This document shows positions 1 to 10,890 of a DNA stretch of 47,543 nt, in pieces. The number at the start of each line of letters is the position of its first letter. Positions within the stretch are counted from its first letter, which is position 1. The notes under the pieces are model-generated. The model saw only the letters and a program-made list of their open reading frames with translations. It was not told the DNA's origin and did not search any database. The DNA comes from Acetobacter sp. (GTDB lineage Bacteria > Pseudomonadota > Alphaproteobacteria > Acetobacterales > Acetobacteraceae): the NCBI GenBank assembly GCA_012517935.1, contig JAAYUA010000089.1:1-47543 (forward strand), given 5' to 3'. The position numbers were made by a program, and so were the translations under genes.

Positions 1-726
1 AGTCGAGCGCACTTCTCCAAGTTCCAAAGGAGCATCTTTGGAAGAAACCGCAGGCTCTTCAGGCATCGCGGACGCAAGACATGCCTTGGACCGCGCAATC
101 AGCGAAGTAGCACGCTCCCACGCGGCATCAGGCATATCATCATCAGAAGGCCTGATCGGAGCAGCCAGAATCAATTCATCCGTGACGCCGTCAAAGATCG
201 CAAACAATCCCGGCCGCATCAAAATAGCTTCGGGCAGTTCCAGATCATCCGGAGGAGCATCAGGCAGACGCTCCATCTGACGCACCATGTCATATCCCAG
301 ATAACCGAACACCCCGCCAGTCATCGGGGGAAGTCCATCCGCAAGATCCAGACGGCTGGAAGCGATCAAGTCCCGCAAACTGTCCAACGGCGTTCCCGCC
401 ACAGGCTTGAAAGCCTCATCACCTCCGTCAGGATCACGGCTGATCGAAGCGCGACCATCGTGGCATTTCCAGATCAGATCAGGCTTCAGCGCGATAATCG
501 AATAACGACCACGCACAAGCCCACCCTCGACACTTTCCAGAAGAAGCGTATTGCGTCCCGTACCGCCATCCAGACCACGCAAGCGGAGAAGTGCCGCGAC
601 CGGTGTCAGAAGATCCGCCGGTTCCACGCTGAAAACAACACTTGCCGCACCGGCACCCCAGGCTTCTGCACACTGCTCACGCGAAGGAGAAATGGCCGCC
701 GAGGGGTTAAGGAAGCCGTTGCTCAT
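1..726 (-). CDS. trpE: Anthranilate synthase component I, N-terminal part (cut by window edge)
   Basis: TrpE converts chorismate and glutamine-derived ammonia to anthranilate, the first step of tryptophan synthesis. Only the first 242 codons are in the window and the gene continues past the left edge. The visible part is the regulatory/N-terminal domain: it contains LLLESVEGG followed by RGRYSIIAL, the region that in the family forms the tryptophan feedback site, and later GGVFGYLGYDMVRQME, also typical. The catalytic chorismate-binding domain is outside the window. The ATG at 726-724 overlaps the TGA of the upstream ppiD gene in an ATGA, so the two are probably translationally coupled; ppiD-trpE adjacency is common in alphaproteobacteria. 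PabB at 45030-46370 is the only other member of this superfamily here, and this copy is the TrpE type by its N-terminal motifs. Confidence 0.9.
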   Translation of the reverse strand, partial: MSNGFLNPSAAISPSREQCAEAWGAGAASVVFSVEPADLLTPVAALLRLRGLDGGTGRNTLLLESVEGGLVRGRYSIIALKPDLIWKCHDGRASISRDPDGGDEAFKPVAGTPLDSLRDLIASSRLDLADGLPPMTGGVFGYLGYDMVRQMERLPDAPPDDLELPEAILMRPGLFAIFDGVTDELILAAPIRPSDDDMPDAAWERATSLIARSKACLASAMPEEPAVSSKDAPLELGEVRST

Positions 727-2657
727 GGATTGCCTCCCAAACCTGCCATGGCAAGCGCCGTAGACACACCCTGCGGATTGATTTTTGGCTTCACCTGATC
801 CGAAATCGCTTTCACAAAAGAAGCCATCACATCATCCGACAGCGTTTCGCTCATGCCATCACGAACACGCGCGACACCGGTTGAATCAAGCTTCGGATCG
901 GGATGCGTAATCCCGGTCACAGTGACAACCACATAATCCCCGGCATCTTCACCCATAACGGAAGAACCGGCAGGCATCGCCAGAATGGTTCGCACCATGT
1001 CCTGTGGCAGTTCGGAAGAAGGATGCGCCAGAGACAACATCAGTCCCTTGTGAACAGGCGTTCCATCCGTTGAAACTGCCGCAACACCACCAGCATTTCC
1101 CTTAGCCGCGATATAAAGAGATGTCGCTTTTACATCGGCTGCATGCTGGCGGGCAGCATCACGCCATGCCGCCAGAACTTTTGCACGCGCATCCTCGAAC
1201 GGAATCATATGCCCGGGCTCGATGCCATCAACAGAAACAGCATACCAGCCTTCAGACGGATGACCCTTTTCACCGGGAACCTCAATCAGGGTTGGCGGCG
1301 TTTTCTCATCCTGCGCGAAAATACGGGCAACAACAGCTGCACGGAGAGCCCCCGAAGCAGGAACAGGCGCCTCTTCTCCTGATTTGGTCATGCCCGTCGC
1401 ATCTACGTAACCAGATGCTGCCGCTGCACCGATATCGGAGGGAATCTGGTCGATACCGCCACCGGCAATCGCATCCTGCAGCTTCGATACGCGTTGCGAC
1501 ACCTGCTCAGGCGCACGCGCCTTGACCAGTTCTTCCTGCAATTCAGGCTTCGCATCATTGAAATCCGTATCATGCGCCGGAGTTACCTTCGTCACACGAA
1601 ACACGACCCAGCCGGTGTCAACCTTTACAGGTCCTTCGACCTCATCAGCAGACGCACCGAAAACAGCTTTACGCAGCCCCTCTGAGGGAAGTGCATCAGG
1701 GCGCGCATCAGGGAATTCGACCGCAGCCAGATTTTTCGAAGCAGCCTGCACCTTTGCCCAGTCAGCCCCACCTTTCCACAAGGCGGCAATCGCATCAGCC
1801 TGCTTCTGATCCGGCGCCGTGATGATCTGAACACTGCGCAATTCGGGAACATGGAAGCGGGAAGACTGGAAGTCATAGACTTTCTTCAGTTCCTCATCCG
1901 TAAACGTCATGCTGCGACCAATCGTGTCCGCGGAGAGAACAACAATTTTCGCGTGACGATATTCCGGTGTCCGGAATTGCCATGGATGATTGTTATAATA
2001 GCGCTTCAGCACCGCATCTTCCGGCTCAGGCAATGTATCCTGTGCCGCGAAGGGGATACGCACGATATCAAAGCTGCGCGTTTCGGTTTCATACTGATAA
2101 ATTCTGTCAACGACGCTATCTGCAACCTTTGCGCCCCCCGACAGGGGCACAATGAAGGAGCGGATGGCCATATCTTCGCGGATCAGGTCCAGCAGATGCT
2201 GTTCCGTCATTCCCTGCTGCGCCAGACGCTGATCCATCAGCTTGCGATCAAAATTCCCGTCGGGACCATGAAAATAGGGCAGCGCGAAAACCTGCTCGCG
2301 CACAGCGTCATCCGGAACAACAACGTCCTGACGTCGCGCCATTTCCAGAAGTTCGGCCTGACCGATCAAAGACGCCAGAACCTGTCGCGCCATCTGCGGA
2401 CGCATAATCGCAGGGATATTGTGATAATCAGCAACACCGATCTGGCTGGCCAGTTCCGGAAGCTGTCTCTGCAAGGCTTCAGCCAGTTCAGCTGCCGTTA
2501 TTTTCCTTGATCCAACCGATGCAGCGACGTCGGCCGACTCACCAAGGTTGCCCAGCACATCACCGACCCCCCATCCGACAAAAGCTATGAAGATCAGACC
2601 GGCGATGGCACGCCCGATCCAGGAATCGACAATGAAATGACGGAGAAAGGAAATCAT
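723..2657 (-). CDS. ppiD: PpiD-like membrane-anchored peptidyl-prolyl isomerase / periplasmic foldase
   Basis: This 644-residue protein has the PpiD/SurA-type layout: a short cytoplasmic N-terminus, one membrane segment at about residues 12-34 (IGRAIAGLIFIAFVGWGVGD), a SurA_N-like chaperone region at about 40-230, and a parvulin-type rotamase region at about 260-365 where HVPELRSVQII and VDTGWVVFRVTKV are recognisable. A second, degenerate stretch follows to the C-terminus. PpiD proteins sit at the SecYEG exit and help newly exported proteins fold; that role is family knowledge. Parvulin active-site residues are poorly conserved in this family, so isomerase activity is uncertain. The gene is first in an apparent operon with trpE (4-nt overlap). 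The ATG at 2657-2655 is followed directly by the membrane anchor. Confidence 0.88.
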   Translation of the reverse strand: MISFLRHFIVDSWIGRAIAGLIFIAFVGWGVGDVLGNLGESADVAASVGSRKITAAELAEALQRQLPELASQIGVADYHNIPAIMRPQMARQVLASLIGQAELLEMARRQDVVVPDDAVREQVFALPYFHGPDGNFDRKLMDQRLAQQGMTEQHLLDLIREDMAIRSFIVPLSGGAKVADSVVDRIYQYETETRSFDIVRIPFAAQDTLPEPEDAVLKRYYNNHPWQFRTPEYRHAKIVVLSADTIGRSMTFTDEELKKVYDFQSSRFHVPELRSVQIITAPDQKQADAIAALWKGGADWAKVQAASKNLAAVEFPDARPDALPSEGLRKAVFGASADEVEGPVKVDTGWVVFRVTKVTPAHDTDFNDAKPELQEELVKARAPEQVSQRVSKLQDAIAGGGIDQIPSDIGAAAASGYVDATGMTKSGEEAPVPASGALRAAVVARIFAQDEKTPPTLIEVPGEKGHPSEGWYAVSVDGIEPGHMIPFEDARAKVLAAWRDAARQHAADVKATSLYIAAKGNAGGVAAVSTDGTPVHKGLMLSLAHPSSELPQDMVRTILAMPAGSSVMGEDAGDYVVVTVTGITHPDPKLDSTGVARVRDGMSETLSDDVMASFVKAISDQVKPKINPQGVSTALAMAGLGGNP

Positions 2658-2701
2658 GCAGGCAACAGTCCGATGACGATATAGAAACTCATGACCGAGC
2701 G

Positions 2702-2730
2702 ATAAACGCGACCTTAAAAGCCGTGCTCAA
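2702..2730 (-). promoter_or_regulatory. Candidate sigma-70-type promoter for ppiD-trpE
   Basis: Read on the minus strand there is TTGAGC (complement of 2725-2730), a 17-nt spacer and GTTTAT (complement of 2702-2707), ending about 45 nt before the ppiD ATG. The -35 element is good and the -10 element is weak. This is a pattern match only. No convincing promoter was seen for tpiA on the opposite strand of the same 237-bp divergent gap. Confidence 0.3.
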
Positions 2731-2894
2731 CGTTTGGCGGGTCGACACCATATGCTTACCACGACGAATTGACCAGCGAGCCCAGCTTTCCCGAAACTTG
2801 CCCCAAAGGTCGATTGTGGTTTAGCTCTGCCTTCCAGATTCAGAATGCACAACAGGCAAGACATCTGAAGCAGATGGCAGCGGGGATAACGCTC

Positions 2895-3635
2895 ATGAGC
2901 AGACAGATCATCGTCGGCAACTGGAAAATGAACGGCCTTTCGAAAGATTCGACCGCGCGAACGGAAGCCATTCTGTCAGCCTTACCCGATACCGCAGTCG
3001 ATATCGTCATATGCCCGCCATTCACTCAACTGGCAGCAATTGCGTCACTGACCGCAAATTCTCCCGTAGCCTGTGGCGCGCAGGATTGCCACATGGAATC
3101 AAAAGGTGCCTTCACCGGAGATATCTCCCCGGAGATGCTGGCGGACCTTGGTGTTTCCCATGTCATTCTGGGCCATTCCGAACGCCGCCAGACTCATGGC
3201 GAAATAGATGAGACTGTTCGGGAGAAGACAGTCGCCGCCATCAAGGCTGGCCTGACGCCGATTGTCTGCATTGGAGAGACTGAAGACCAGAGAGAAACCG
3301 GTCAGGCAGAAGACGTGCTCGGCTGGCAAATCAAGGGCTCTCTGCCAGATGGCTTCAACGGAATTCTTGCCTATGAACCCATCTGGGCAATCGGCACCGG
3401 CCTGGCGGCAACCACCAGCGATATCACCGATGCCATGACCTTCCTCCGGGCCGAACTGGTCCGCCAGTTTGGAGAGAATGGCAAAACGATACAAATCCTG
3501 TATGGTGGCTCCGTCAACGCTGGAAACGCATCCGAGATTCTCGCGATTCCCGATGTCGCGGGTGCCCTTGTGGGCGGCGCCAGCCTTGACCCGGAAGCCT
3601 TCCTGACCATTGTCCGGGCTGCCTCCGCGCACTAA
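2895..3635 (+). CDS. tpiA: Triosephosphate isomerase
   Basis: TpiA interconverts dihydroxyacetone phosphate and glyceraldehyde 3-phosphate in the cytoplasm. The 246-residue product carries the family landmarks: NWKMN near the N-terminus (Lys-11), the catalytic-histidine motif ILGHSERR, the catalytic-glutamate motif AYEPIWAIGTG and the phosphate loop YGGSVNAGN near the C-terminus. The open frame extends upstream to a TTG at 2769, but the family starts just before the NWKMN strand, so the ATG at 2895 is chosen; a GGGG stretch precedes it by about ten bases. An in-frame ATG at 2874 would add seven residues and cannot be excluded. secG follows after 38 nt in the same direction, so the two are probably cotranscribed. 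Confidence 0.95.
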   Translation: MSRQIIVGNWKMNGLSKDSTARTEAILSALPDTAVDIVICPPFTQLAAIASLTANSPVACGAQDCHMESKGAFTGDISPEMLADLGVSHVILGHSERRQTHGEIDETVREKTVAAIKAGLTPIVCIGETEDQRETGQAEDVLGWQIKGSLPDGFNGILAYEPIWAIGTGLAATTSDITDAMTFLRAELVRQFGENGKTIQILYGGSVNAGNASEILAIPDVAGALVGGASLDPEAFLTIVRAASAH

Positions 3636-3673
3636 AGCAGACCCAATATCCAGCCTCTGAACCGGAAGCCTTC

Positions 3674-4018
3674 ATGAACACTCTGTTGCTGACCCTGCAT
3701 TTCATTGTCACCATCGCCCTGATCGGCACAGTGCTGATCCAGAGAAGCGAAGGCGGCGGCCTGGGTATCGGCAGCTCTCAGGGAATGGGATCTTTCATGA
3801 CCGGTCGCGGGACCGCGAATCTGCTGACCCGCTCGACCGCCGTTCTCGCCGCGATCTTCATGGCTCTCTCACTTGCTCTGGCGATCATGAACACTGGCAG
3901 CATTGCTGGCGGGAACAACGATATCCTCGCCAATCCACCTCCGGCGGCAAAAGTCGAGGCACCTGTTCCGGCCACACCGGCTCAGACATCTCCTGAAACA
4001 GCAGGCGCCACCCACTGA
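3674..4018 (+). CDS. secG: Preprotein translocase subunit SecG
   Basis: SecG is a small inner-membrane subunit of the SecYEG export channel. The 114-residue product has two hydrophobic segments, about residues 3-22 and 52-74, separated by the hallmark glycine-rich loop with EGGGLGIG and the following SSQGMGSFMTGRGTANLLTR, a close match to the family. The C-terminal 35 residues are Pro/Ala-rich and without recognisable structure, as in other alphaproteobacterial SecG. Gene order tpiA-secG-pyrG is widespread in proteobacteria. A clear terminator follows directly, so tpiA-secG is likely its own transcription unit. Confidence 0.93.
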   Translation: MNTLLLTLHFIVTIALIGTVLIQRSEGGGLGIGSSQGMGSFMTGRGTANLLTRSTAVLAAIFMALSLALAIMNTGSIAGGNNDILANPPPAAKVEAPVPATPAQTSPETAGATH

Positions 4019-4023
4019 TATGA

Positions 4024-6648
<2,625 letters not shown>

Positions 6649-6659
<11 letters not shown>

Positions 6660-6678
6660 TGTTTTCATCAGGGAGCTT
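6649..6678. terminator. Hairpin between convergent kdsA and esterase genes
   Basis: A perfect 13-bp stem, AAGCTCCCTGATG at 6649-6661 with CATCAGGGAGCTT at 6666-6678, encloses a TTTT loop. It includes the kdsA stop codon and ends one base before the last base of the convergent esterase gene. The downstream plus-strand sequence is pyrimidine-rich with a TTTT further on; there is no long T tract on either side. It probably serves both genes. Confidence 0.75.
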
Positions 6679-7689
6679 CTACCTTCTTTTCTCCTGAAAA
6701 GCCTTCTGCAGAAAGCACGCCCCTGCTTTCATGCTTTTACGCACTTCCGGAAGGAGTGCGTAAAAATTCAGGCTTCCATGCAGCATCCCCTTCATCACCA
6801 TCAGATCACATCGCACGCCTGCCTGCTGCAAGGCATCGGCATATAAAACAGCATCATCACGCAGCGGATCACAGGCTGCCGCAATAACGACAGCCGGCGG
6901 CAAATCACTCAAATCCTCAGACAGACCCGGGGAGAAGCGGATATCCTCCACCTCTGCCGGAGTGTTCAGAACCTGCGCCGCATACCATTCAAGTAATGAG
7001 CGCGTCAGGACCGGTCCCTGAGCATATCTGATCCGAGAGGGCAGCTTCCGGTCGCCCATCAATGCAGGATAGAACAATAATTGAGCCGCAAGCGGAGTGT
7101 GGATCTTTTCACTTTCTTCTCGCGCAGCGTCACGCATTCTGTGCGTCAGATATGCCGCCAGCGTCCCGCCTGCACTATCGCCTGCAACAGCAACGTGACC
7201 ACCACTTTCCTCCGCACGCTGCATCAGCCACTGCAAAGCCTCCCACGCGTCTTCATGACCTGCTGGAAATTTATTTTCCGGGGCTAGACGATAATCCAGA
7301 GAGACCACCGTCGCCTTCGCGTGTCTGGCAATGACGCAACAAATGCCGTGATGGGAGTTCAGGTCGCAATGAACAAAACCACCTCCATGCAGAAACAATA
7401 TGAAGTCCCCCGTTGCTCCAAAAGGAACAAATACACGGGCGGGCAGAGCCCCTGATTGTGCAGGAATTCCGATATTCCGGACTTTCTTCAGCCACATCGA
7501 CGACAAACATAATGGCATCAGACTACGCCCGGTTGAACGTCGCAGCATGGCAAAGGCTATTTCACGACTGACTTCCGTTCGCGCGGCCTTTCCCCTGCTC
7601 CGCTTTCGTTGCCAGGCAATCATTTTTTCCGCGATCTTCAGAAATATGGTCGACCGCAGATCAGGAACATTGTCAGGTCGATGGAACAT
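6679..7689 (-). CDS. Alpha/beta hydrolase, hormone-sensitive-lipase-type esterase
   Basis: The protein belongs to the HSL-type (alpha/beta hydrolase fold 3) carboxylesterases. With the start used here (336 residues) the oxyanion-hole motif HGGGF lies at about residue 101, the nucleophile elbow GDSAGG at 170-175, the acid in ACDPLRDD at about 274, and the catalytic histidine in MLHGSLNF at about 304; YRLAPENKFPA is another family signature. Such enzymes hydrolyse short-chain acyl esters in the cytoplasm; the substrate cannot be read from sequence. The open frame extends upstream to 7863, but that would run across the start of rnpB on the other strand, so a downstream ATG at 7689 is preferred; 7743 and 7614 are alternatives and no start has a clear ribosome binding site. 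It stands alone between kdsA and rnpB. Confidence 0.85.
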   Translation of the reverse strand: MFHRPDNVPDLRSTIFLKIAEKMIAWQRKRSRGKAARTEVSREIAFAMLRRSTGRSLMPLCLSSMWLKKVRNIGIPAQSGALPARVFVPFGATGDFILFLHGGGFVHCDLNSHHGICCVIARHAKATVVSLDYRLAPENKFPAGHEDAWEALQWLMQRAEESGGHVAVAGDSAGGTLAAYLTHRMRDAAREESEKIHTPLAAQLLFYPALMGDRKLPSRIRYAQGPVLTRSLLEWYAAQVLNTPAEVEDIRFSPGLSEDLSDLPPAVVIAAACDPLRDDAVLYADALQQAGVRCDLMVMKGMLHGSLNFYALLPEVRKSMKAGACFLQKAFQEKRR

Positions 7690-7794
7690 CAAACACGAAA
7701 TCCCGGAAAATTTTTTGCATGGATTACCGCCAACTCCCAACATCACAAAACAAGAAAACTGCTTGTCATTCGGACCAAAACGACAGGAACAGGC

Positions 7795-7823
7795 TTGACT
7801 GAAACGTGAGACCGGCTCAGGGT
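7795..7823 (+). promoter_or_regulatory. Candidate promoter of rnpB
   Basis: TTGACT at 7795-7800 lies about 30 bases before the first base of the P1 helix of RNase P RNA, the correct distance for a -35 element. The -10 region 17 bases later (CAGGGT) is a poor match. The assignment rests mainly on spacing. Confidence 0.35.
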
Positions 7824-7828
7824 CCGCC

Positions 7829-8250
<422 letters not shown>

Positions 8251-8307
8251 TCTTTCATCTTCCGCCCCATCACTGTTCCATGAAAATCGCCCCCTTGATC
8301 TGGAATA

Positions 8308-8322
8308 GAACAAAAAAAGAAC
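8308..8322. promoter_or_regulatory. LexA-like (SOS) direct repeat GAAC-N7-GAAC
   Basis: GAAC at 8308-8311 and GAAC at 8319-8322 are separated by exactly seven bases (all A). On the other strand this reads GTTC-N7-GTTC, the LexA operator known for alphaproteobacteria. It lies in the intergenic region between rnpB and mraZ, about 120 bp before the mraZ promoter. The motif has only eight fixed bases, so roughly one chance match in a window this long is expected; position in the intergenic region raises the odds. No good promoter overlaps it. Confidence 0.4.
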
Positions 8323-8342
8323 ATAAAGGGTTTATATGTTCT
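8318..8342. repeat. Inverted repeat downstream of rnpB, possible weak terminator
   Basis: AGAACATA at 8318-8325 is the perfect complement of TATGTTCT at 8335-8342, with a 9-nt loop; an alternative pairing uses AATAGAAC at 8304-8311 and GTTCTATT at 8338-8345. The sequence after it is AT-rich (TATTTATTC) but not a T run. It is the only hairpin that could end rnpB transcription before the dcw promoter, though the stem is AT-rich and weak. It overlaps the LexA-like repeat. Confidence 0.35.
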
Positions 8343-8371
8343 ATTTATTCGTCTGGAATTACTCTTCCGTT

Positions 8372-8386
8372 TTAACTGGCCTTTAA
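8372..8386. promoter_or_regulatory. CtrA-like site TTAA-N7-TTAA
   Basis: TTAA at 8372-8375 and TTAA at 8383-8386 are separated by seven bases, the spacing of the full CtrA half-site pair used by the alphaproteobacterial cell-cycle regulator CtrA. It lies about 53 bp upstream of the -35 element of the mraZ promoter. The surrounding DNA is AT-rich, so a chance match is plausible, and the extra C after the second half-site in many CtrA sites is absent. Confidence 0.3.
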
Positions 8387-8438
8387 TTCGATTCCATATT
8401 TTTTAGCGGTTTCCTGCGGTTTATACTTCCATTTTAAT

Positions 8439-8467
8439 TTGACGTCCCATGAAATCCCATGGTATCC
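8439..8467 (+). promoter_or_regulatory. Promoter of the dcw cluster
   Basis: TTGACG at 8439-8444 is a near-consensus -35 element. A 17-nt spacer leads to GTATCC at 8462-8467, a weak -10 element. Transcription would begin near 8474, giving an mraZ leader of about 75 nt. The MraZ boxes fall in the spacer and -10 region, so repressor binding would block RNA polymerase. Confidence 0.55.
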
Positions 8468-8470
8468 CAT
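8445..8470 (-). promoter_or_regulatory. MraZ operator: three direct repeats with 10-bp period
   Basis: TCCCAT occurs at 8445-8450, 8455-8460 and 8465-8470, exactly ten bases apart; on the minus strand this is ATGGGA, i.e. TGGGA boxes separated by five bases. MraZ of gammaproteobacteria binds three direct repeats of TGGGN with 5-nt spacing upstream of its own gene, so this is a close match in sequence, spacing and position. The next period (8475-8480) carries the opposite orientation, TTGGGA. The boxes overlap the promoter and imply autorepression of the cluster. Confidence 0.85.
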
Positions 8471-8547
8471 CCCTTGGGACATCACATTCCACACGGGGCG
8501 TCAGCCGCAACACATTCAGATCGACAAGACGGAAGGACTGCTTTTCG

Positions 8548-9012
8548 GTGAAAGTATTCCTCGGCACATTTGAAAACCGCTTCGATGCGAAGGGCCGCGT
8601 TTCAATTCCTGCCGGGTTCCGTTCCGTTCTGCGTGCTCAGGAAAGAGAAGGAGAAGCCCTGCTTGTTCTGCGTCCTTCTCACACCCACCCCTGCATTGAA
8701 GCCTGGCCTTCTGCAGGTTTTTCAAAACTCGCGGAACCGCTTGATCGCATCGACATGTTTTCGGAAGAGCATGACGATCTGTCAGCCGTTCTCTATGCCG
8801 ATGCATGGCCCCTGGATCCAGATCGGGAAGGGCGCATGATTTTGCCTGATTTCCTTCGTAGTCACGCCGGATTAACTGATGCAGTGACATTTATGGGTAT
8901 GGGTACAATTTTTCAGATCTGGGAACCATCCGCAGCACTCCGCCGGCGGGAAGAAGCACGTCAACGCTCCCGCCATCGCACTCTGCCTGCAACCGGAAAG
9001 AGCGGTGCATGA
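8548..9012 (+). CDS. mraZ: Transcriptional regulator MraZ
   Basis: MraZ is a ring-forming DNA-binding protein with two AbrB-like (SpoVT/AbrB) half domains that controls the dcw operon. The 154-residue product shows the two DxxGR motifs: DAKGRVSIP at about residues 13-21 and DREGRMILP near residue 93. The family begins with a short strand just before FLGTFE, so the GTG at 8548 is chosen; it is preceded by GGAAGGA at 8531-8537, a strong ribosome binding site ten bases away. An in-frame ATG at 8449 lies within the operator and ahead of the probable transcription start and is rejected. The C-terminal tail is Arg-rich. It overlaps rsmH by 4 nt. Its target boxes lie just upstream. Confidence 0.95.
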   Translation: MKVFLGTFENRFDAKGRVSIPAGFRSVLRAQEREGEALLVLRPSHTHPCIEAWPSAGFSKLAEPLDRIDMFSEEHDDLSAVLYADAWPLDPDREGRMILPDFLRSHAGLTDAVTFMGMGTIFQIWEPSAALRRREEARQRSRHRTLPATGKSGA

Positions 9013-10037
9013 GTGATTCTGCTGTCATCATCCGGGATGCAGGGCATGATCCCGGGCATATTCCGGTCATGCTTCCAGAAGTTCTTGAATATCTGCGTCC
9101 GGAATCTGGAGAAATCCATATCGACGGAACATTCGGCGGCGGCGGTTATACGCGGGCCATTCTGGCTTCAGCCGAATGTCAGGTTCTGGGTGTGGATCGC
9201 GATCCTGCCGCCATTGAACGTGGCAACAGACTTTCTGAAGAGCTTGGTCCCCTCCCCTCCTCCATGCCGCGACTCACCATGTTGCACGGTCCTTTTGGGA
9301 CAATGTATCAGCTCGCTGAAGCAGCGGGTTTCACCTCCGTCAATGGTGTCGTTCTGGATCTTGGCGTCTCCTCATTCCAGATCGATGAAGCCGAACGTGG
9401 ATTTTCTTTTCGCATGGACGGTCCTCTCGATATGAGAATGAGCAGTTCGGGACGCTCGGCTGCCGATCTGATTGCCAACGCCACGGAAAGCGAACTCGCC
9501 GATATTTTCCATTTCTATGGCGAGGAGCGTTATGCACGACGCGTTGCGCGCGCTGTCGTAAGCGCCCGCACCACAACAGCTGTGGAAACGACGTTGCAGC
9601 TTGCGGAAATTATTCGCTCCGCCGTTCCTGCCGATCGATCGGGTATTGATCCTGCCACACGTTCCTTTCAGGGACTTCGGATCGCCGTAAATGACGAACT
9701 TGATGAAATCCATCGCGGGATAGAGGCAGGTTTGAAACTCCTTGCCCCGGGAGGGCGGATGGTCGTCGTTTCTTTCCACTCGCTGGAAGATCGGATCGTG
9801 AAGCAGGCGTTTGCCACGGCAGCAGGGGCTGTGCCAGGACCATCGCGCCACAATCCGGGCGCCATGCTCAACCGTTCGGCTCCCCCCTCTTTCAAGCTGC
9901 TCTCCAGAAAAGCCGTTCGGCCCAGCGACGATGAATGTCGCCGAAATCCGCGTGCACGGAGCGCCCGTCTGCGTGCCATCGTCCGTACAGAAAACGTCCC
10001 GCCGCATCATTCCTCAGAGAAGGACATCAGCCGATGA
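9009..10037 (+). CDS. rsmH: 16S rRNA (cytosine-1402-N4)-methyltransferase RsmH
   Basis: RsmH (MraW) uses S-adenosylmethionine to methylate N4 of C1402 in the ribosomal P site. The 342-residue protein starts with the family pattern [13 protein letters not shown] (about residues 17-29), the SAM loop [14 protein letters not shown] (39-52), then [19 protein letters not shown] and [19 protein letters not shown] and [13 protein letters not shown] toward the C-terminus. All are diagnostic. It begins inside the mraZ stop (ATGA) and ends inside the ftsL start (ATGA), consistent with coupled translation as second gene of the cluster. Confidence 0.97.
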   Translation: MSDSAVIIRDAGHDPGHIPVMLPEVLEYLRPESGEIHIDGTFGGGGYTRAILASAECQVLGVDRDPAAIERGNRLSEELGPLPSSMPRLTMLHGPFGTMYQLAEAAGFTSVNGVVLDLGVSSFQIDEAERGFSFRMDGPLDMRMSSSGRSAADLIANATESELADIFHFYGEERYARRVARAVVSARTTTAVETTLQLAEIIRSAVPADRSGIDPATRSFQGLRIAVNDELDEIHRGIEAGLKLLAPGGRMVVVSFHSLEDRIVKQAFATAAGAVPGPSRHNPGAMLNRSAPPSFKLLSRKAVRPSDDECRRNPRARSARLRAIVRTENVPPHHSSEKDISR

Positions 10038-10870
10038 TCCGCCCATTCACCATCTTCTGTGTCTTTCTGGCTTTCGGCTCCGGTCTGTTTCTTTATTCAA
10101 AGAAACATCAGACAACGGTTCTGGATAAGAAGATTTCTGATATTGTGGACAATACGCAGCATATCCGTCAGCAGACAGCCATGCTTCGTACCGAATGGGC
10201 GCTTCTGAACCAGCCTGATCGGCTCACCAGGCTTGCAGGTCACTTCCTGTCTGATCTGCAACCCATGCAGCCCGCACAGTTCGTCCGCATGACAGACCTT
10301 GCATCTCATCTTCCTGCTCCAGGCACGAATATGGACAACGCCGTATCCCGTCCGGGCATGGCTGTCGTTCTTGCATCCCTGTCGGGGAATTCGATCACCG
10401 CTTCCCAGCCAGAAGCGACAGAAGCTATCGAGAAACCGATTGCGGCTGCTCCGGCTCTTCAGGTCGCGGCAAACGCCCCTCCGCATCCGCAACCTGCCAT
10501 TCAAAACACAAATTCTGCACAGACTGGCCATTCACAACCTCACCATGCGGTTCTTGTGGCTTCCGTGACAGACATGCACCACGCCCCCACTCCCGTGGCC
10601 GTGAATGCTGCGCATCATGCGGCTTCCCCCGCACCGCATCAGGCTGTCGGGGAAAGCAAGGCTGCACCATTCCGCCTCGCTTCAGCAACACCACGTGTGG
10701 TTTCTGCGCCTCATGCAGCTCCAACCAAACTCGCGGTCTGGCATCCGACGGAAACCGCCCGCCCGCTGGCTCACCGGACAACGGCTCTGGCATCCGTGCA
10801 GAGCCAGTCTCTTCTTGGGCATAATTCCCTCGGTGGAGGACTTCCCCCGCCGGTTCCCGTTACAAACTAA
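10034..10870 (+). CDS. ftsL: Cell division protein FtsL with long His/Pro/Ala-rich extension
   Basis: Position between rsmH and ftsI plus structure identify FtsL, a bitopic divisome protein that with FtsB and FtsQ activates FtsWI. The start at 10034 overlaps the rsmH stop. Residues 4-21 form the membrane anchor ([18 protein letters not shown]), followed by a short coiled-coil-like stretch (about 26-66) ending in [16 protein letters not shown], the usual FtsL end motif around 58-72. Typical FtsL proteins stop near residue 100-120, but this one continues to 278. The extra part (about 96-278) is low-complexity, rich in Ala, Pro and His with HH pairs, and would lie in the periplasm. An in-frame earlier start would fall within rsmH and is not needed. 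FtsB is not encoded in this window. Confidence 0.85.
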   Translation: MIRPFTIFCVFLAFGSGLFLYSKKHQTTVLDKKISDIVDNTQHIRQQTAMLRTEWALLNQPDRLTRLAGHFLSDLQPMQPAQFVRMTDLASHLPAPGTNMDNAVSRPGMAVVLASLSGNSITASQPEATEAIEKPIAAAPALQVAANAPPHPQPAIQNTNSAQTGHSQPHHAVLVASVTDMHHAPTPVAVNAAHHAASPAPHQAVGESKAAPFRLASATPRVVSAPHAAPTKLAVWHPTETARPLAHRTTALASVQSQSLLGHNSLGGGLPPPVPVTN

Positions 10871-10890
10871 TTTGAAAAACAATAACGACA

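Noticed and set aside
8445-8470. Short repeats as a CRISPR or other array
   Set aside because: Units are six bases with a 10-bp period and four-base spacers; this fits MraZ operators and not a CRISPR.
8449-8547. Upstream ATG that would extend mraZ by 33 codons
   Set aside because: It lies inside the MraZ boxes and ahead of the probable transcription start; the family begins at the GTG at 8548, which has a strong ribosome binding site.
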